Assembly: GCA_044370695.1 (NCBI GenBank)
Contig: JBILVB010000033.1
Coordinates: 1-28,006, forward strand
Direction: 5' to 3'
Source of the DNA: JBEIFW01 sp044370695
Lineage (GTDB): Bacteria > Actinomycetota > Acidimicrobiia > Acidimicrobiales > Ilumatobacteraceae
Length of the DNA: 28,006 bases
Part shown: positions 1 through 5,996 of the stretch, piece by piece
Layout of the letters: every line of letters begins with the position of its first letter
How positions within the stretch are numbered: the stretch's first letter is position 1
Program-made: the position numbers and the translations under genes
Notes under the pieces: model-generated
The model's database searches: none
Seen by the model: only the letters and a program-made list of their open reading frames with translations
Told to the model about the DNA's origin: nothing

Positions 1-281
1 CCGCCGGCGGCGAGCCCGGCGACCTGGTGCAGCTCGACGACGGGCACCGCCGGGCGCCCCTCGGAGGAGGCGTCTTCGGCGGCTTCGACGACGGACCCGT
101 GACCGAGCCGTACGGCATCGAGCGGGGTGCTCGCCGGCAGGCGGCGCCCATCGACGACGACGTCGTGGCCGGGGGCGCCGAGGGCGAGGGCGAGCGCGAG
201 GTCGCCCACCGTGAGCTCGGCCCCGACGAGCTCGACCTCCAGGTCGGTCTCCGCTGCGCCCTCCCGCTTGACGAGCTTCAC
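1..281 (-). CDS. FtsK/SpoIIIE-like or FHA-domain protein, N-terminus only (partial)
   Basis: Only the first ~93 codons lie in the window; the gene runs off the left edge. A GTG start at 281 overlaps the stop of the upstream gene by four bases (GTGA), which suggests translational coupling. Residues ~1-70 look like a small ubiquitin-like (YukD/EccD-type) domain: alternating beta residues, TVGDLALALG, then VVVDGRRLPASTPL and LGHGSVVEA. The last visible residues (VVELHQVAGLAAG) resemble the first strand of an FHA domain. In actinobacteria this order (ubiquitin-like, FHA, FtsK ATPase) is found in FtsK/SpoIIIE-type translocases related to the type VII secretion ATPase EccC. No ATPase motif is visible because the gene is truncated, so the family is inferred. 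EccD-like membrane proteins also begin with a ubiquitin-like domain and are the main alternative. Confidence 0.6.
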   Translation of the reverse strand, partial: MKLVKREGAAETDLEVELVGAELTVGDLALALALGAPGHDVVVDGRRLPASTPLDAVRLGHGSVVEAAEDASSEGRPAVPVVELHQVAGLAAG

Positions 282-1201
282 CGGCGTCGCCGCCGCCGTG
301 GGCTGCCGACGTCGTTCGCCCCGACGTATTCGGCCCGCCAGGCCACGCCGAGGTCGTCGACGGTGTCCCCGGTGCCGCTGAGCGCGAGGGAGAGGTGGGC
401 GTCGAGCAGATCAGGCGCCAGGTCGAGCCCCAGCAGCCGTTGCCGGGCGAGCACGGCGGGCACGGCGATCGCGGCGAGGCCGAGCCCGCCGCAGGCTCGT
501 TCGGGCACGGCGAGATCGCCGATGCGGTCCCCGGGATCGAACGGTTCGCCGTCGACGAACAGCACGGCCGGGGCCGGGTCGGCCGCCGTGGCGATCTGCT
601 CGCGTTCGCTGTGCCGGGGGGCGTCGAGATGCACCCGCCAGGTCACCGCACCGTCGACCAGCGCGATCCGCCCGGTCCCGAGCCCGAGCAGCCGGGCGAT
701 GCGGGCCAGCCCGACGGGTACGGCGTCGACGGTCGGGCGCGCCGTGCCGGCGTCTTCGACGGCGCGAGCAGCAGCCCGTACCGTCGAGCGCAGTGCGACC
801 ACCGACGCCACGTGGCCGTCGGACTCCTCGTGGTGCAGCACGACGAGCGCGTCGCCGGGATCGTCGGCGAGGGCCCGTGCCCGCTCGACGAGCGCGGCGG
901 TCGCGTGGTCGTCGGTGGTGTCGACGTCGACGAGTTCGACGTCGACCGAGCCCACGACGGCGACCACCGGTTCGAAGCGCAGCCCGAGCGATTCCCCGAG
1001 CCGCCGGACCAACTCGCCGACGGCGACGGCATCGCGCACCCGGCCGGAGGGCACGGCACCGGCGGGGAGCCGCAGCTCGGCGGCCCCGGTGACGACGAAA
1101 CCGTCGCGCCGCTCCACGCGTACCGCCCGTACCGCCTGCTCGAGGATGAGCACGCCGACGGCGGCACCCGGCCCGTCGGTACGGTCACCTCGCCTGCGCA
1201 C
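278..1201 (-). CDS. Unknown protein, possible actin-fold (PilM-like or T7SS-associated) domain
   Basis: This is a 307-residue protein of unknown function. It opens with a strand-rich segment (GVLILEQAVRAVRV, residues ~16-29) like the first phosphate loop of actin-fold proteins such as PilM. Further beta-alpha units follow, including VVAVVGSVDVELV and GTGRIALVDGAVTWRV. The conserved acidic and glycine motifs of true ATPases are not clear. Its neighbour is an FtsK/FHA-like gene, and mycobacterial type VII loci carry an accessory protein of similar general character (the Rv3446c family), so an accessory role in secretion or envelope assembly is possible but unproven. The C-terminus is a run of arginines read from the same bases that precede the next gene's start. 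The GTG at 1201 was chosen because a TAACCT hexamer lies six bases upstream; an in-frame GTG about 16 codons later is the alternative. Confidence 0.7.
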   Translation of the reverse strand: MRRRGDRTDGPGAAVGVLILEQAVRAVRVERRDGFVVTGAAELRLPAGAVPSGRVRDAVAVGELVRRLGESLGLRFEPVVAVVGSVDVELVDVDTTDDHATAALVERARALADDPGDALVVLHHEESDGHVASVVALRSTVRAAARAVEDAGTARPTVDAVPVGLARIARLLGLGTGRIALVDGAVTWRVHLDAPRHSEREQIATAADPAPAVLFVDGEPFDPGDRIGDLAVPERACGGLGLAAIAVPAVLARQRLLGLDLAPDLLDAHLSLALSGTGDTVDDLGVAWRAEYVGANDVGSPRRRRRR

Positions 1202-1207
1202 GCGGTC

Positions 1208-1213
1208 AGGTTA
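1208..1213 (-). promoter_or_regulatory. -10 element, leaderless-type, for the gene starting at 1201
   Basis: On the minus strand TAACCT is followed by six bases and then the GTG at 1201. Transcription starting at the usual distance would begin at the start codon itself. No clear -35 or Shine-Dalgarno sequence is visible. Confidence 0.5.
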
Positions 1214-1222
1214 GAGGCCGAG

Positions 1223-1251
1223 TTCGTGGCGGACAGGGACGGGGGTACCAT
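1223..1251 (+). promoter_or_regulatory. Candidate promoter of the OmpA-family gene
   Basis: TTCGTG (1223-1228) and TACCAT (1246-1251) are separated by 17 bases. The ATG lies 29 bases beyond the -10, so this gene would have a short leader of about 20 bases, unlike most neighbours. It diverges from the promoter at 1208-1213. Confidence 0.4.
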
Positions 1252-1280
1252 CCTCGGGCCGTCGAACCAGGGCCAAGGGG

Positions 1281-2177
1281 ATGTCGAACCCAGCACGTGG
1301 CACGAACCCAGCGCAGCGGCCGTTTCCGGCGTGGGTTCGGCCGGAGGACCTCCCCGAAGCGGCGCAGCGGGGGGCCCTGCGTCGCCGCTGGCCGGTGGTG
1401 TTCCTGGTGGTGGCGATCACCGCCGGTGCCGCTGGTTCCGCCGTCTGGTTCACCCGGAACGAGGCGGCTGCGCCGGCGGCGACGACCGTGACGACCGCAC
1501 CGGCGACCACCGCACCGGCGACCACCGCACCGGCGACCACCGCACCGGCGACCACCGCACCGGTGACCACCGTCGGCACGACGATCACGACGCTGACCGC
1601 CCCGGTCACGACGACGGCGCCGCCCCGGCAGCCGGTGACGGCGACCCCGGCCGATCCGGCCCAACCGGTCGCGACGCGCGAGTTCCGGTTCGACGGGACG
1701 CTGTCGTTCACCGGCGCCATCGGCGACCAGGCCGCGGCCGAGGCGGTGATGGTGACCCTGGCCGGCGCGCTCGGCTCCGCCCGGGTCTCGGCCCGGCTGA
1801 TCGTCGACGAGCGCGCCCGGGCGACCGAGGTGCCGGTCCGTGCGCCGACGGTGGCCACCTACGTGGGCGGCACGACGACGTTCTCGGAAGGGTTCCTGCA
1901 GTTGCTCGACGTCGTGTCCCAGGTCCTCCGGGCGATCCCGGGCTCGTCGCTGACGCTCACCGGGTTCGGCGACGACCAGGGGGTGCTCGAGGACAACCTT
2001 GCGGCGTCGCGGCGCCGTGCCGAGGCGGTGGCCAGCCTGCTGGTCGGTCGGGGGGTCGAGCGGAACCGGATCCGGATCGTGGGTAAGGGGCCGGCGGAGC
2101 CGATCGCATCGAACGCGACCGAGGCCGGCCGGTTCCGGAACCGGCGCGTCGAGGTGTCCCTCGCCGGGGTCCTGTGA
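1281..2177 (+). CDS. Membrane-anchored BON/OmpA-domain protein
   Basis: A 298-residue envelope protein with three visible parts. A basic cytoplasmic tail precedes one transmembrane helix at ~38-57. A Thr/Pro/Ala linker at ~63-125 contains a tandem pentapeptide (APATT). The extracytoplasmic part has a BON-like segment at ~133-180 and an OmpA/MotB peptidoglycan-binding domain at ~190-296. The OmpA core shows TLTGFGDD, the NLAASRRRAEAV helix and the terminal GRFRNRRVEV signature. The TM/BON/OmpA order matches ArfA (Rv0899) of Mycobacterium tuberculosis, though similarity of order does not prove the same role. The OmpA domain is expected to bind peptidoglycan non-covalently. The ATG follows AAGGGG immediately, closer than an ideal Shine-Dalgarno spacing. 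Its stop codon abuts the stop of the convergent crotonase gene within TGATCA. Confidence 0.88.
   Translation: MSNPARGTNPAQRPFPAWVRPEDLPEAAQRGALRRRWPVVFLVVAITAGAAGSAVWFTRNEAAAPAATTVTTAPATTAPATTAPATTAPATTAPVTTVGTTITTLTAPVTTTAPPRQPVTATPADPAQPVATREFRFDGTLSFTGAIGDQAAAEAVMVTLAGALGSARVSARLIVDERARATEVPVRAPTVATYVGGTTTFSEGFLQLLDVVSQVLRAIPGSSLTLTGFGDDQGVLEDNLAASRRRAEAVASLLVGRGVERNRIRIVGKGPAEPIASNATEAGRFRNRRVEVSLAGVL
1497..1571 (+). repeat. Five tandem 15-bp repeats in the linker of the OmpA-family gene
   Basis: GCACCGGCGACCACC is repeated at 1497, 1512, 1527 and 1542, with a fifth copy at 1557 differing by one base (GGTGACC for GGCGACC). Each copy encodes one linker pentapeptide. The near-perfect DNA identity suggests recent slippage and likely length variation between strains. 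Confidence 0.95.
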
Positions 2178-2954
2178 TCAGCGGCCCGTGAAGACCGCCT
2201 TGCCCGGACCGTTCTCGAGGAAGCTGCGCACGCCGATCTGGCTGTCCTCGGTGCGGAACACCTCGGTGAAGGCTCGCCGCTCGCCGAGGAGGCCGTCGGC
2301 GAGGGAGCTCGACAGCCCGGCGTCGATCGCCTGCTTGCACAGGGCCTGGGCCTGGAGGGCCCCGCGCGCCACCTCGGCGGCGAGCGCGAGCGCACGTTCG
2401 TGGAGTTGCTCGCGGGGCACGACCTCGTCGGCGAGTCCGATGCGCAGGGCCTCCTCGGCGCGGACCTGACGCCCGGTGATGCACAGCTCCTTGGCGCGCG
2501 ACGGCCCGACGAGCCGGGCGAGCCGCTGGGTGCCGCCGCCCCCGGGGATGATGCCGAGCAGGATCTCCGGCTGGCCGAACACCGCGTTGTCGCTCGCGAT
2601 CCGGTAGTCGCAGGCCAGCGCCAGCTCGCAGCCGCCGCCGAGGGCGTACCCGGCGACGGCGGCGATCGTGAATCGGGGCAGCGCTGCGAGGGCGTCCATC
2701 ACCTCGTGGAACCCGGCACCGATCCGTTCGGCCTCGTCGGGGCCGCCGAACTCGGCGATGTCGGCCCCGGCCGCGAAGATCCGCTCGCCACCGGTGACGA
2801 CGACGGCGCCGGGCAGGTCAGCGGCCAGGTCGGCGACCGCCGCGTGGATCGCCGATCGCATGGCGCCGGACAGCGCGTTCACTTTGGGATTGTCCAGGCG
2901 GAGGACCGCCACCGCATCCGGTCGACGTTCGAGGTGCACCAACGTATCGCTCAT
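2178..2954 (-). CDS. Enoyl-CoA hydratase (crotonase) with both catalytic glutamates
   Basis: A 258-residue crotonase-family enzyme, normal length for an enoyl-CoA hydratase, which adds water to trans-2-enoyl-CoA in fatty-acid beta-oxidation. The first oxyanion-hole segment is IFAAGADIAEF (~59-69) and the second is GYALGGGCELALACD (~102-116). The two catalytic glutamates expected for hydratases are present: E110 in GGGCEL and E130 in GQPEILLGIIPGGGG, equivalent to Glu144 and Glu164 of rat crotonase. The profile is close to the EchA8/short-chain hydratase type. The ATG at 2954 was chosen over the longer reading frame because the crotonase fold begins there and TACGGT lies seven bases upstream. 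It ends back-to-back with the OmpA-family gene. The upstream intergenic region holds AT-rich operator-like palindromes. Confidence 0.93.
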   Translation of the reverse strand: MSDTLVHLERRPDAVAVLRLDNPKVNALSGAMRSAIHAAVADLAADLPGAVVVTGGERIFAAGADIAEFGGPDEAERIGAGFHEVMDALAALPRFTIAAVAGYALGGGCELALACDYRIASDNAVFGQPEILLGIIPGGGGTQRLARLVGPSRAKELCITGRQVRAEEALRIGLADEVVPREQLHERALALAAEVARGALQAQALCKQAIDAGLSSSLADGLLGERRAFTEVFRTEDSQIGVRSFLENGPGKAVFTGR

Positions 2955-2961
2955 GGCCGGA

Positions 2962-2967
2962 ACCGTA
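2962..2967 (-). promoter_or_regulatory. -10 element, leaderless-type, for the enoyl-CoA hydratase
   Basis: On the minus strand TACGGT is followed by seven bases and the ATG at 2954. No Shine-Dalgarno sequence precedes the start. Confidence 0.5.
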
Positions 2968-3088
2968 GGGCGTCCGGGGCCGACGACGGGCATGTGTCGC
3001 CGGGCGCCGACAGGAGCATCGGGCTCGACTGTCGACGTTCGGTGCCGGCCCGGCTGCGGCGGGATGGTGGGGTGCAACCGGGCCGGCA

Positions 3089-3116
3089 TTAGACACTCTA
3101 ACCAATCGTTTCGAAA
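3089..3116. promoter_or_regulatory. AT-rich palindrome cluster, candidate regulator binding site
   Basis: In the 243-base gap between the MeaB stop and the hydratase start is a patch far richer in A/T than the surroundings. It holds TTAGACACTCTAA (3089-3101, 5-base arms around 3 bases), AACCAATCGTT (AAC-N5-GTT) and the palindrome TTTCGAAA (3109-3116). Spaced AAC/GTT half-sites are common in TetR-type operators of acyl-CoA catabolism genes. It lies about 120-150 bases upstream of the -10 at 2962-2967, so it may act from a distance or mark a second upstream promoter. Confidence 0.35.
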
Positions 3117-3164
3117 TGTCCACCAAAAAACCTGTGGCGTTCGCGTCGATTTCGTGCGGCGGCA

Positions 3165-3197
3165 GCGATCGGCTCGGTTCCCCCGGCGATCGGCTCG
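3165..3197. repeat. 12-bp direct repeat abutting the MeaB stop codon
   Basis: GCGATCGGCTCG occurs at 3165-3176 and again at 3186-3197, 21 bases apart, the second copy ending against the MeaB stop. It contains the CGATCG palindrome. No function is evident. Confidence 0.6.
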
Positions 3198-4154
3198 TCA
3201 GGCGCCGACGCCGGCGAGCATCCGGTCGGCCGCGGTCCACGGGTCGACGGCGCGTTCGAGCACCTCCACCTGGAGCTGGTCCCAGCGTTCACCGGTGCAC
3301 AACTCCCGGGCCCGGCGCTCGAGGCGCCGGGCGACGATCTCCCGGAGCTCCTCGCGCAGGCGCTGTTCCCGGCGGCGGGCGAGCAGGCCGGCCCCGGCGG
3401 CGAAGGCACGGTGGCGCTCGACGGCCTCCCACAGCTCCGCGACGCCGTCACCGGACTGCGCGACGGTCGCCACGATCGGTGGCCGCCAATCGTCGAGTTC
3501 GGACAGGTCGAGCATCAGCTCGAGGTCGCGCCGGGTCTCCTCGACCCCCTTACGGTCCGCTTTGTTGATGACGAACACGTCGGCGATCTCCATGAGGCCG
3601 GCCTTGTTGGCCTGTACCGAGTCGCCCCAGCCCGGGTTCACGACGACGACGGTCGTGTCGGCCTTGCCGGCGATCTCCACCTCGACCTGCCCGACGCCCA
3701 CGGTCTCGACGAGTACCCACTCCTTGCCCACGGCGTCGAGCAGGCGGATCGCCTCGGGCGTGGCCAACGACAGCCCACCGAGATGACCGCGGGTCGCCAT
3801 CGACCGGATGAACACCCCCGGGTCCGTGGCGTGGTCCTGCATGCGGACCCGGTCGCCCAGGATGGCGCCGCCGGAGAACGGTGACGACGGGTCGATGGCG
3901 AGCACCGAGACCTCGAGCTGGCGGGACCGCAGATGGCCGATCAGTGCCGACGTCAGCGTGGACTTCCCCGCCCCTGGAGCGCCCGTCAGCCCGACGGTGT
4001 AGGCCCGTCCGCCGAGCGGATAGGCGAGCCGGGACACGACCCGGGCCTCGTCGCCGCCCCGTTCGACGAACGACAGCAGACGGGCGAGCGCGGCCCGGTC
4101 GCCCTCGCGAGCCCGATCGAGCAACGTGCCGGGATCGCTGGCGCGCAGCACCAT
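3198..4154 (-). CDS. meaB: MeaB/ArgK-family GTPase, methylmalonyl-CoA mutase chaperone
   Basis: A 318-residue P-loop GTPase of the G3E/MeaB group. It protects and reactivates adenosylcobalamin-dependent methylmalonyl-CoA mutase and gates cofactor loading in the cytoplasm. Visible motifs are Walker A GAPGAGKST (58-66), IDPSSPFSGGAILGDRVRM (88-105), which is a family hallmark, the switch segment ETVGVGQ (150-156), and NKAD (197-200) for guanine. A C-terminal helical extension (~265-318) is typical of the dimerising tail. The ATG at 4154 overlaps the stop of the NifU-like gene by one base (TGATG). Mutase genes are absent from the window, so the usual meaB-mutAB linkage is broken or lies elsewhere. 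The longer reading frame upstream is the NifU gene in another frame. Confidence 0.93.
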   Translation of the reverse strand: MVLRASDPGTLLDRAREGDRAALARLLSFVERGGDEARVVSRLAYPLGGRAYTVGLTGAPGAGKSTLTSALIGHLRSRQLEVSVLAIDPSSPFSGGAILGDRVRMQDHATDPGVFIRSMATRGHLGGLSLATPEAIRLLDAVGKEWVLVETVGVGQVEVEIAGKADTTVVVVNPGWGDSVQANKAGLMEIADVFVINKADRKGVEETRRDLELMLDLSELDDWRPPIVATVAQSGDGVAELWEAVERHRAFAAGAGLLARRREQRLREELREIVARRLERRARELCTGERWDQLQVEVLERAVDPWTAADRMLAGVGA

Positions 4155-4378
4155 CAGACTGCGACCACTTCGGTGACGCCGGCGACCCGGTCCCGCATGA
4201 TGCGTTCGATGCCGGCCTTCAACGTGGCGCCCGAGGCCGGGCAGGTCCCGCATGCACCGACCAAGGAGACGGTGACGACGCCCGTGGCCTCGTCGACGTC
4301 GCGGAGGAAGATGTCACCGCCGTCGGCCTGGAGCGCCGGACGGATCACCTCGATCGTCTCCTCCACCTGCTGTCGCAC
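4154..4378 (-). CDS. NifU C-terminal domain Fe-S scaffold protein
   Basis: A 74-residue protein made only of the NifU C-terminal (Nfu) domain. It carries and delivers Fe-S clusters. Hallmarks are IRPALQADGGDI (~12-23) and the cluster-binding CxxC in GACGTCPAS (C43 and C46). The GTG start at 4378 has a good Shine-Dalgarno (AAAGGAG, six bases upstream), so the much longer open frame reading in from 5323 is discarded. It is translationally coupled to meaB by a TGATG overlap. Stand-alone Nfu proteins of this length are common in actinobacteria. Pairing with meaB suggests joint expression but not necessarily a shared pathway. Confidence 0.9.
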   Translation of the reverse strand: MRQQVEETIEVIRPALQADGGDIFLRDVDEATGVVTVSLVGACGTCPASGATLKAGIERIMRDRVAGVTEVVAV

Positions 4379-4384
4379 GTCTCG

Positions 4385-4391
4385 CTCCTTT
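4385..4391 (-). promoter_or_regulatory. Shine-Dalgarno deciding the NifU-like start
   Basis: On the minus strand AAAGGAG is followed by six bases and the GTG at 4378. This gene therefore uses a leadered start, in contrast to most gene heads here. Confidence 0.75.
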
Positions 4392-4402
4392 GCGCCCCGA
4401 CG

Positions 4403-4422
4403 GGCGAGTGGTGAGTCTCGCC
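4403..4422. promoter_or_regulatory. Inverted repeat between the divergent NifU and small-protein genes
   Basis: GGCGAG (4403-4408) and CTCGCC (4417-4422) form perfect six-base arms around eight bases. It sits in the 68-base divergent spacer, upstream of the -10 at 4433. It could be a shared operator or a hairpin in the NifU leader. Confidence 0.3.
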
Positions 4423-4432
4423 TGTGGGCTCG

Positions 4433-4438
4433 TAGCGT
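4433..4438 (+). promoter_or_regulatory. -10 element, leaderless-type, for the small membrane protein
   Basis: TAGCGT is followed by eight bases and the ATG at 4447, which supports both this start and the reality of the small gene. Confidence 0.5.
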
Positions 4439-4446
4439 TTCCACCC

Positions 4447-4638
4447 ATGCCAACGCCGGTGCTGGGGGGCGGTGTTCCCGTCGTCGCCCATCAGGGTGGC
4501 TGGGACGAGGCGCTGCTCGTCGTGGGGCCGCTCGCCGTGCTCGCCGCGCTCCTGGCGTTGGCCCGGCGGCGAGCCCGGCGCTGGCGGGACCGCCCGCCCG
4601 CCGGTACCGACCGGGGCGAACCGCACGGGCAGGGGTGA
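4447..4638 (+). CDS. Small single-pass membrane protein of unknown function
   Basis: A 63-residue protein. A short N-terminus with AHQGGWDEAL is followed by one hydrophobic helix (~20-37, LLVVGPLAVLAALLALA) and an Arg-rich cytoplasmic-type tail. By the positive-inside rule the N-terminus would face outward. I do not recognise a function. Small proteins with an AHQGGWDE-like start and one helix seem familiar from actinobacteria, but this cannot be checked here. Support comes from the leaderless-type -10 with the window's standard spacing and from placement exactly between two convergent or divergent neighbours without overlap. It ends six bases before the convergent murA stop, within an inverted repeat. 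Confidence 0.65.
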   Translation: MPTPVLGGGVPVVAHQGGWDEALLVVGPLAVLAALLALARRRARRWRDRPPAGTDRGEPHGQG

Positions 4639-4659
4639 GCGCCGTCAGCGTCGGCTCAC
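4635..4659. terminator. Inverted repeat spanning two convergent stop codons
   Basis: GTGAGC (4635-4640) and GCTCAC (4654-4659) are perfect six-base arms around 13 bases. The repeat covers the stop codons of both the small-protein gene (4636-4638) and murA (4645-4647). There is no T tract. It is a candidate bidirectional terminator. Confidence 0.4.
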
Positions 4660-5961
4660 GTCGGCGCCGAGCGCGGCGAGTTTGCCGGTGAGGTCCTCGT
4701 ACCCGCGGTCGATGTGGTGGCACTCGTGGACGACGGTGGTGCCCTGCGCCGCCAGTCCGGCGACCACGAGGCAGGCCCCGGCCCGGATGTCGTGGCTGCG
4801 CACGTGGGCTCCGGCGAGCTCGGGCACGCCCCGTACGACGGCGTGGTGTTCGTCGGTGCGGATGTCGGCCCCGAGCCGGACCAGCTCCTCGACGTAGCGG
4901 AACCGGCCGGCGTAGAGGTTCTCGGTGACGATGCCGACCCCGTCGGCCACGGCCAGCAGCGTGATCAGCAGCGGCTTGTAATCGGTCGCGATGCCCGGAT
5001 AGGGCAGGGTGGCCACGTCGACGGCGTGCAGGCGGGGTGGGCCCACGATCCGAAGCCCGGCACCGGCACCGAGCTCGTCGACGCCGACACCCATGGCGGC
5101 GAACTTCTCGAGCAGGAGCGCCATGTGGTCGGCCCGGGCGTTGCGCAGCACGACGTCGCCTCCGGTGACCGCAGCGGCGGCGGCGTAGGTGGCGGCCTCG
5201 AGCCGGTCGGGCACGACGGCGTGACACGCCGGCCGCAGGCGCTCGAGCGGCACGCCGGTGATTCGCAGCGTCGAGGTGTCGATCCCGTCGATCCGCGCTC
5301 CCATCGCGCGCAGGAACCGGCACAGGTCGCCGATCTCGGGTTCGCGCGCCGCGTTGTCGATCACGGTGGTGCCCGCTGCGCCCACGGCGGCGAGGAGGAT
5401 GTTCTCGGTCGCGCCGACGCTCGGGAACTCGAGCGCGATCTCGGCGCCGTGCAGGCCGGCGGGCGCCGTGGCCTCGAGCGCGCCCTCACCGAGGGTGATC
5501 CGGGCCCCGAGCGCTTCGAGGCCGCGCAGGTGGAGATCGATCGGGCGGCCACCGAAGTCGTCACCGCCGGGGAGGCGCACCGAGGCCCGCCCGCAGGTGG
5601 CGAGCAGCGGCCCGAGCAGCACGATCGAGGCGCGGATCCGCTCGACGAGGGTGCCGGGCGGGTCGGGCCGGACGGTGGCGGGCCGGTGGATGCGCATCCG
5701 GCCCGGGGTCCGCTCCACGACGAGTCCGAGGGCCGTGAGCAACTCGGCCATCGTGTCGACGTCGCCGATCGCAGGAACGCCGTGCAGGTCGGTCGTCCCC
5801 TCGACGAGCACGGCCGCGGCCATGAGCTTGAGCACCGAGTTCTTGGCCCCGGCGATGCGGACCTCGCCTCGGAGCGGCGCGCTGCGCCGCACGACGATCG
5901 CGGAATCGGCGGCGGTGCCGGTCGTCGGGGCGTTCACGGTGGGGGACACGGCGGCGCCCAT
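4645..5961 (-). CDS. murA: UDP-N-acetylglucosamine 1-carboxyvinyltransferase MurA (Asp-type)
   Basis: A 438-residue MurA, which transfers enolpyruvate from PEP to UDP-GlcNAc in the first committed step of peptidoglycan synthesis. Conserved residues are GAKNS (K40 and N41, equivalent to Lys22/Asn23 in E. coli), PGIATD (D327, for Asp305), DIRAGA (R393, for Arg371) and the terminal DRGYEDLTGKLAALGA (R419, for Arg397). The active-site loop reads LPGGDDFGGRP, so the catalytic cysteine (Cys115 in E. coli) is Asp134. This substitution occurs in mycobacterial MurA and makes the enzyme insensitive to fosfomycin. About 20 residues rich in Thr/Ala/Pro precede the core, so the ATG at 5961 could be a few codons too early; GTG codons at 5949 and 5937 are alternatives. 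No TANNNT element stands at standard spacing before the ATG. It diverges from the MFS gene with 35 bases between them. Confidence 0.96.
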   Translation of the reverse strand: MGAAVSPTVNAPTTGTAADSAIVVRRSAPLRGEVRIAGAKNSVLKLMAAAVLVEGTTDLHGVPAIGDVDTMAELLTALGLVVERTPGRMRIHRPATVRPDPPGTLVERIRASIVLLGPLLATCGRASVRLPGGDDFGGRPIDLHLRGLEALGARITLGEGALEATAPAGLHGAEIALEFPSVGATENILLAAVGAAGTTVIDNAAREPEIGDLCRFLRAMGARIDGIDTSTLRITGVPLERLRPACHAVVPDRLEAATYAAAAAVTGGDVVLRNARADHMALLLEKFAAMGVGVDELGAGAGLRIVGPPRLHAVDVATLPYPGIATDYKPLLITLLAVADGVGIVTENLYAGRFRYVEELVRLGADIRTDEHHAVVRGVPELAGAHVRSHDIRAGACLVVAGLAAQGTTVVHECHHIDRGYEDLTGKLAALGADVSRR

Positions 5962-5988
5962 TGTTGCCGACGCAGCCTCCGGTACGGT
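5961..5988 (+). promoter_or_regulatory. Promoter of the MFS gene, leaderless-type
   Basis: TTGTTG (5961-5966) and TACGGT (5983-5988) are 16 bases apart, and eight bases separate the -10 from the ATG at 5997. This is the best complete promoter in the window. Its -35 starts on the last base of the divergent murA start codon. Confidence 0.6.
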
Positions 5989-5996
5989 GCCTGCCG

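Noticed and set aside
395..2086. A 563-codon plus-strand open frame across two genes
   Set aside because: It is antisense to the 278-1201 gene and out of frame with the OmpA-family gene. The composition is low-complexity, with no motif.
2165..2188. Possible hairpin at the OmpA-family/crotonase junction
   Set aside because: CGGG and CCCG arms of four bases around 16 are too weak to call, although the two stops do abut in a TGATCA palindrome.
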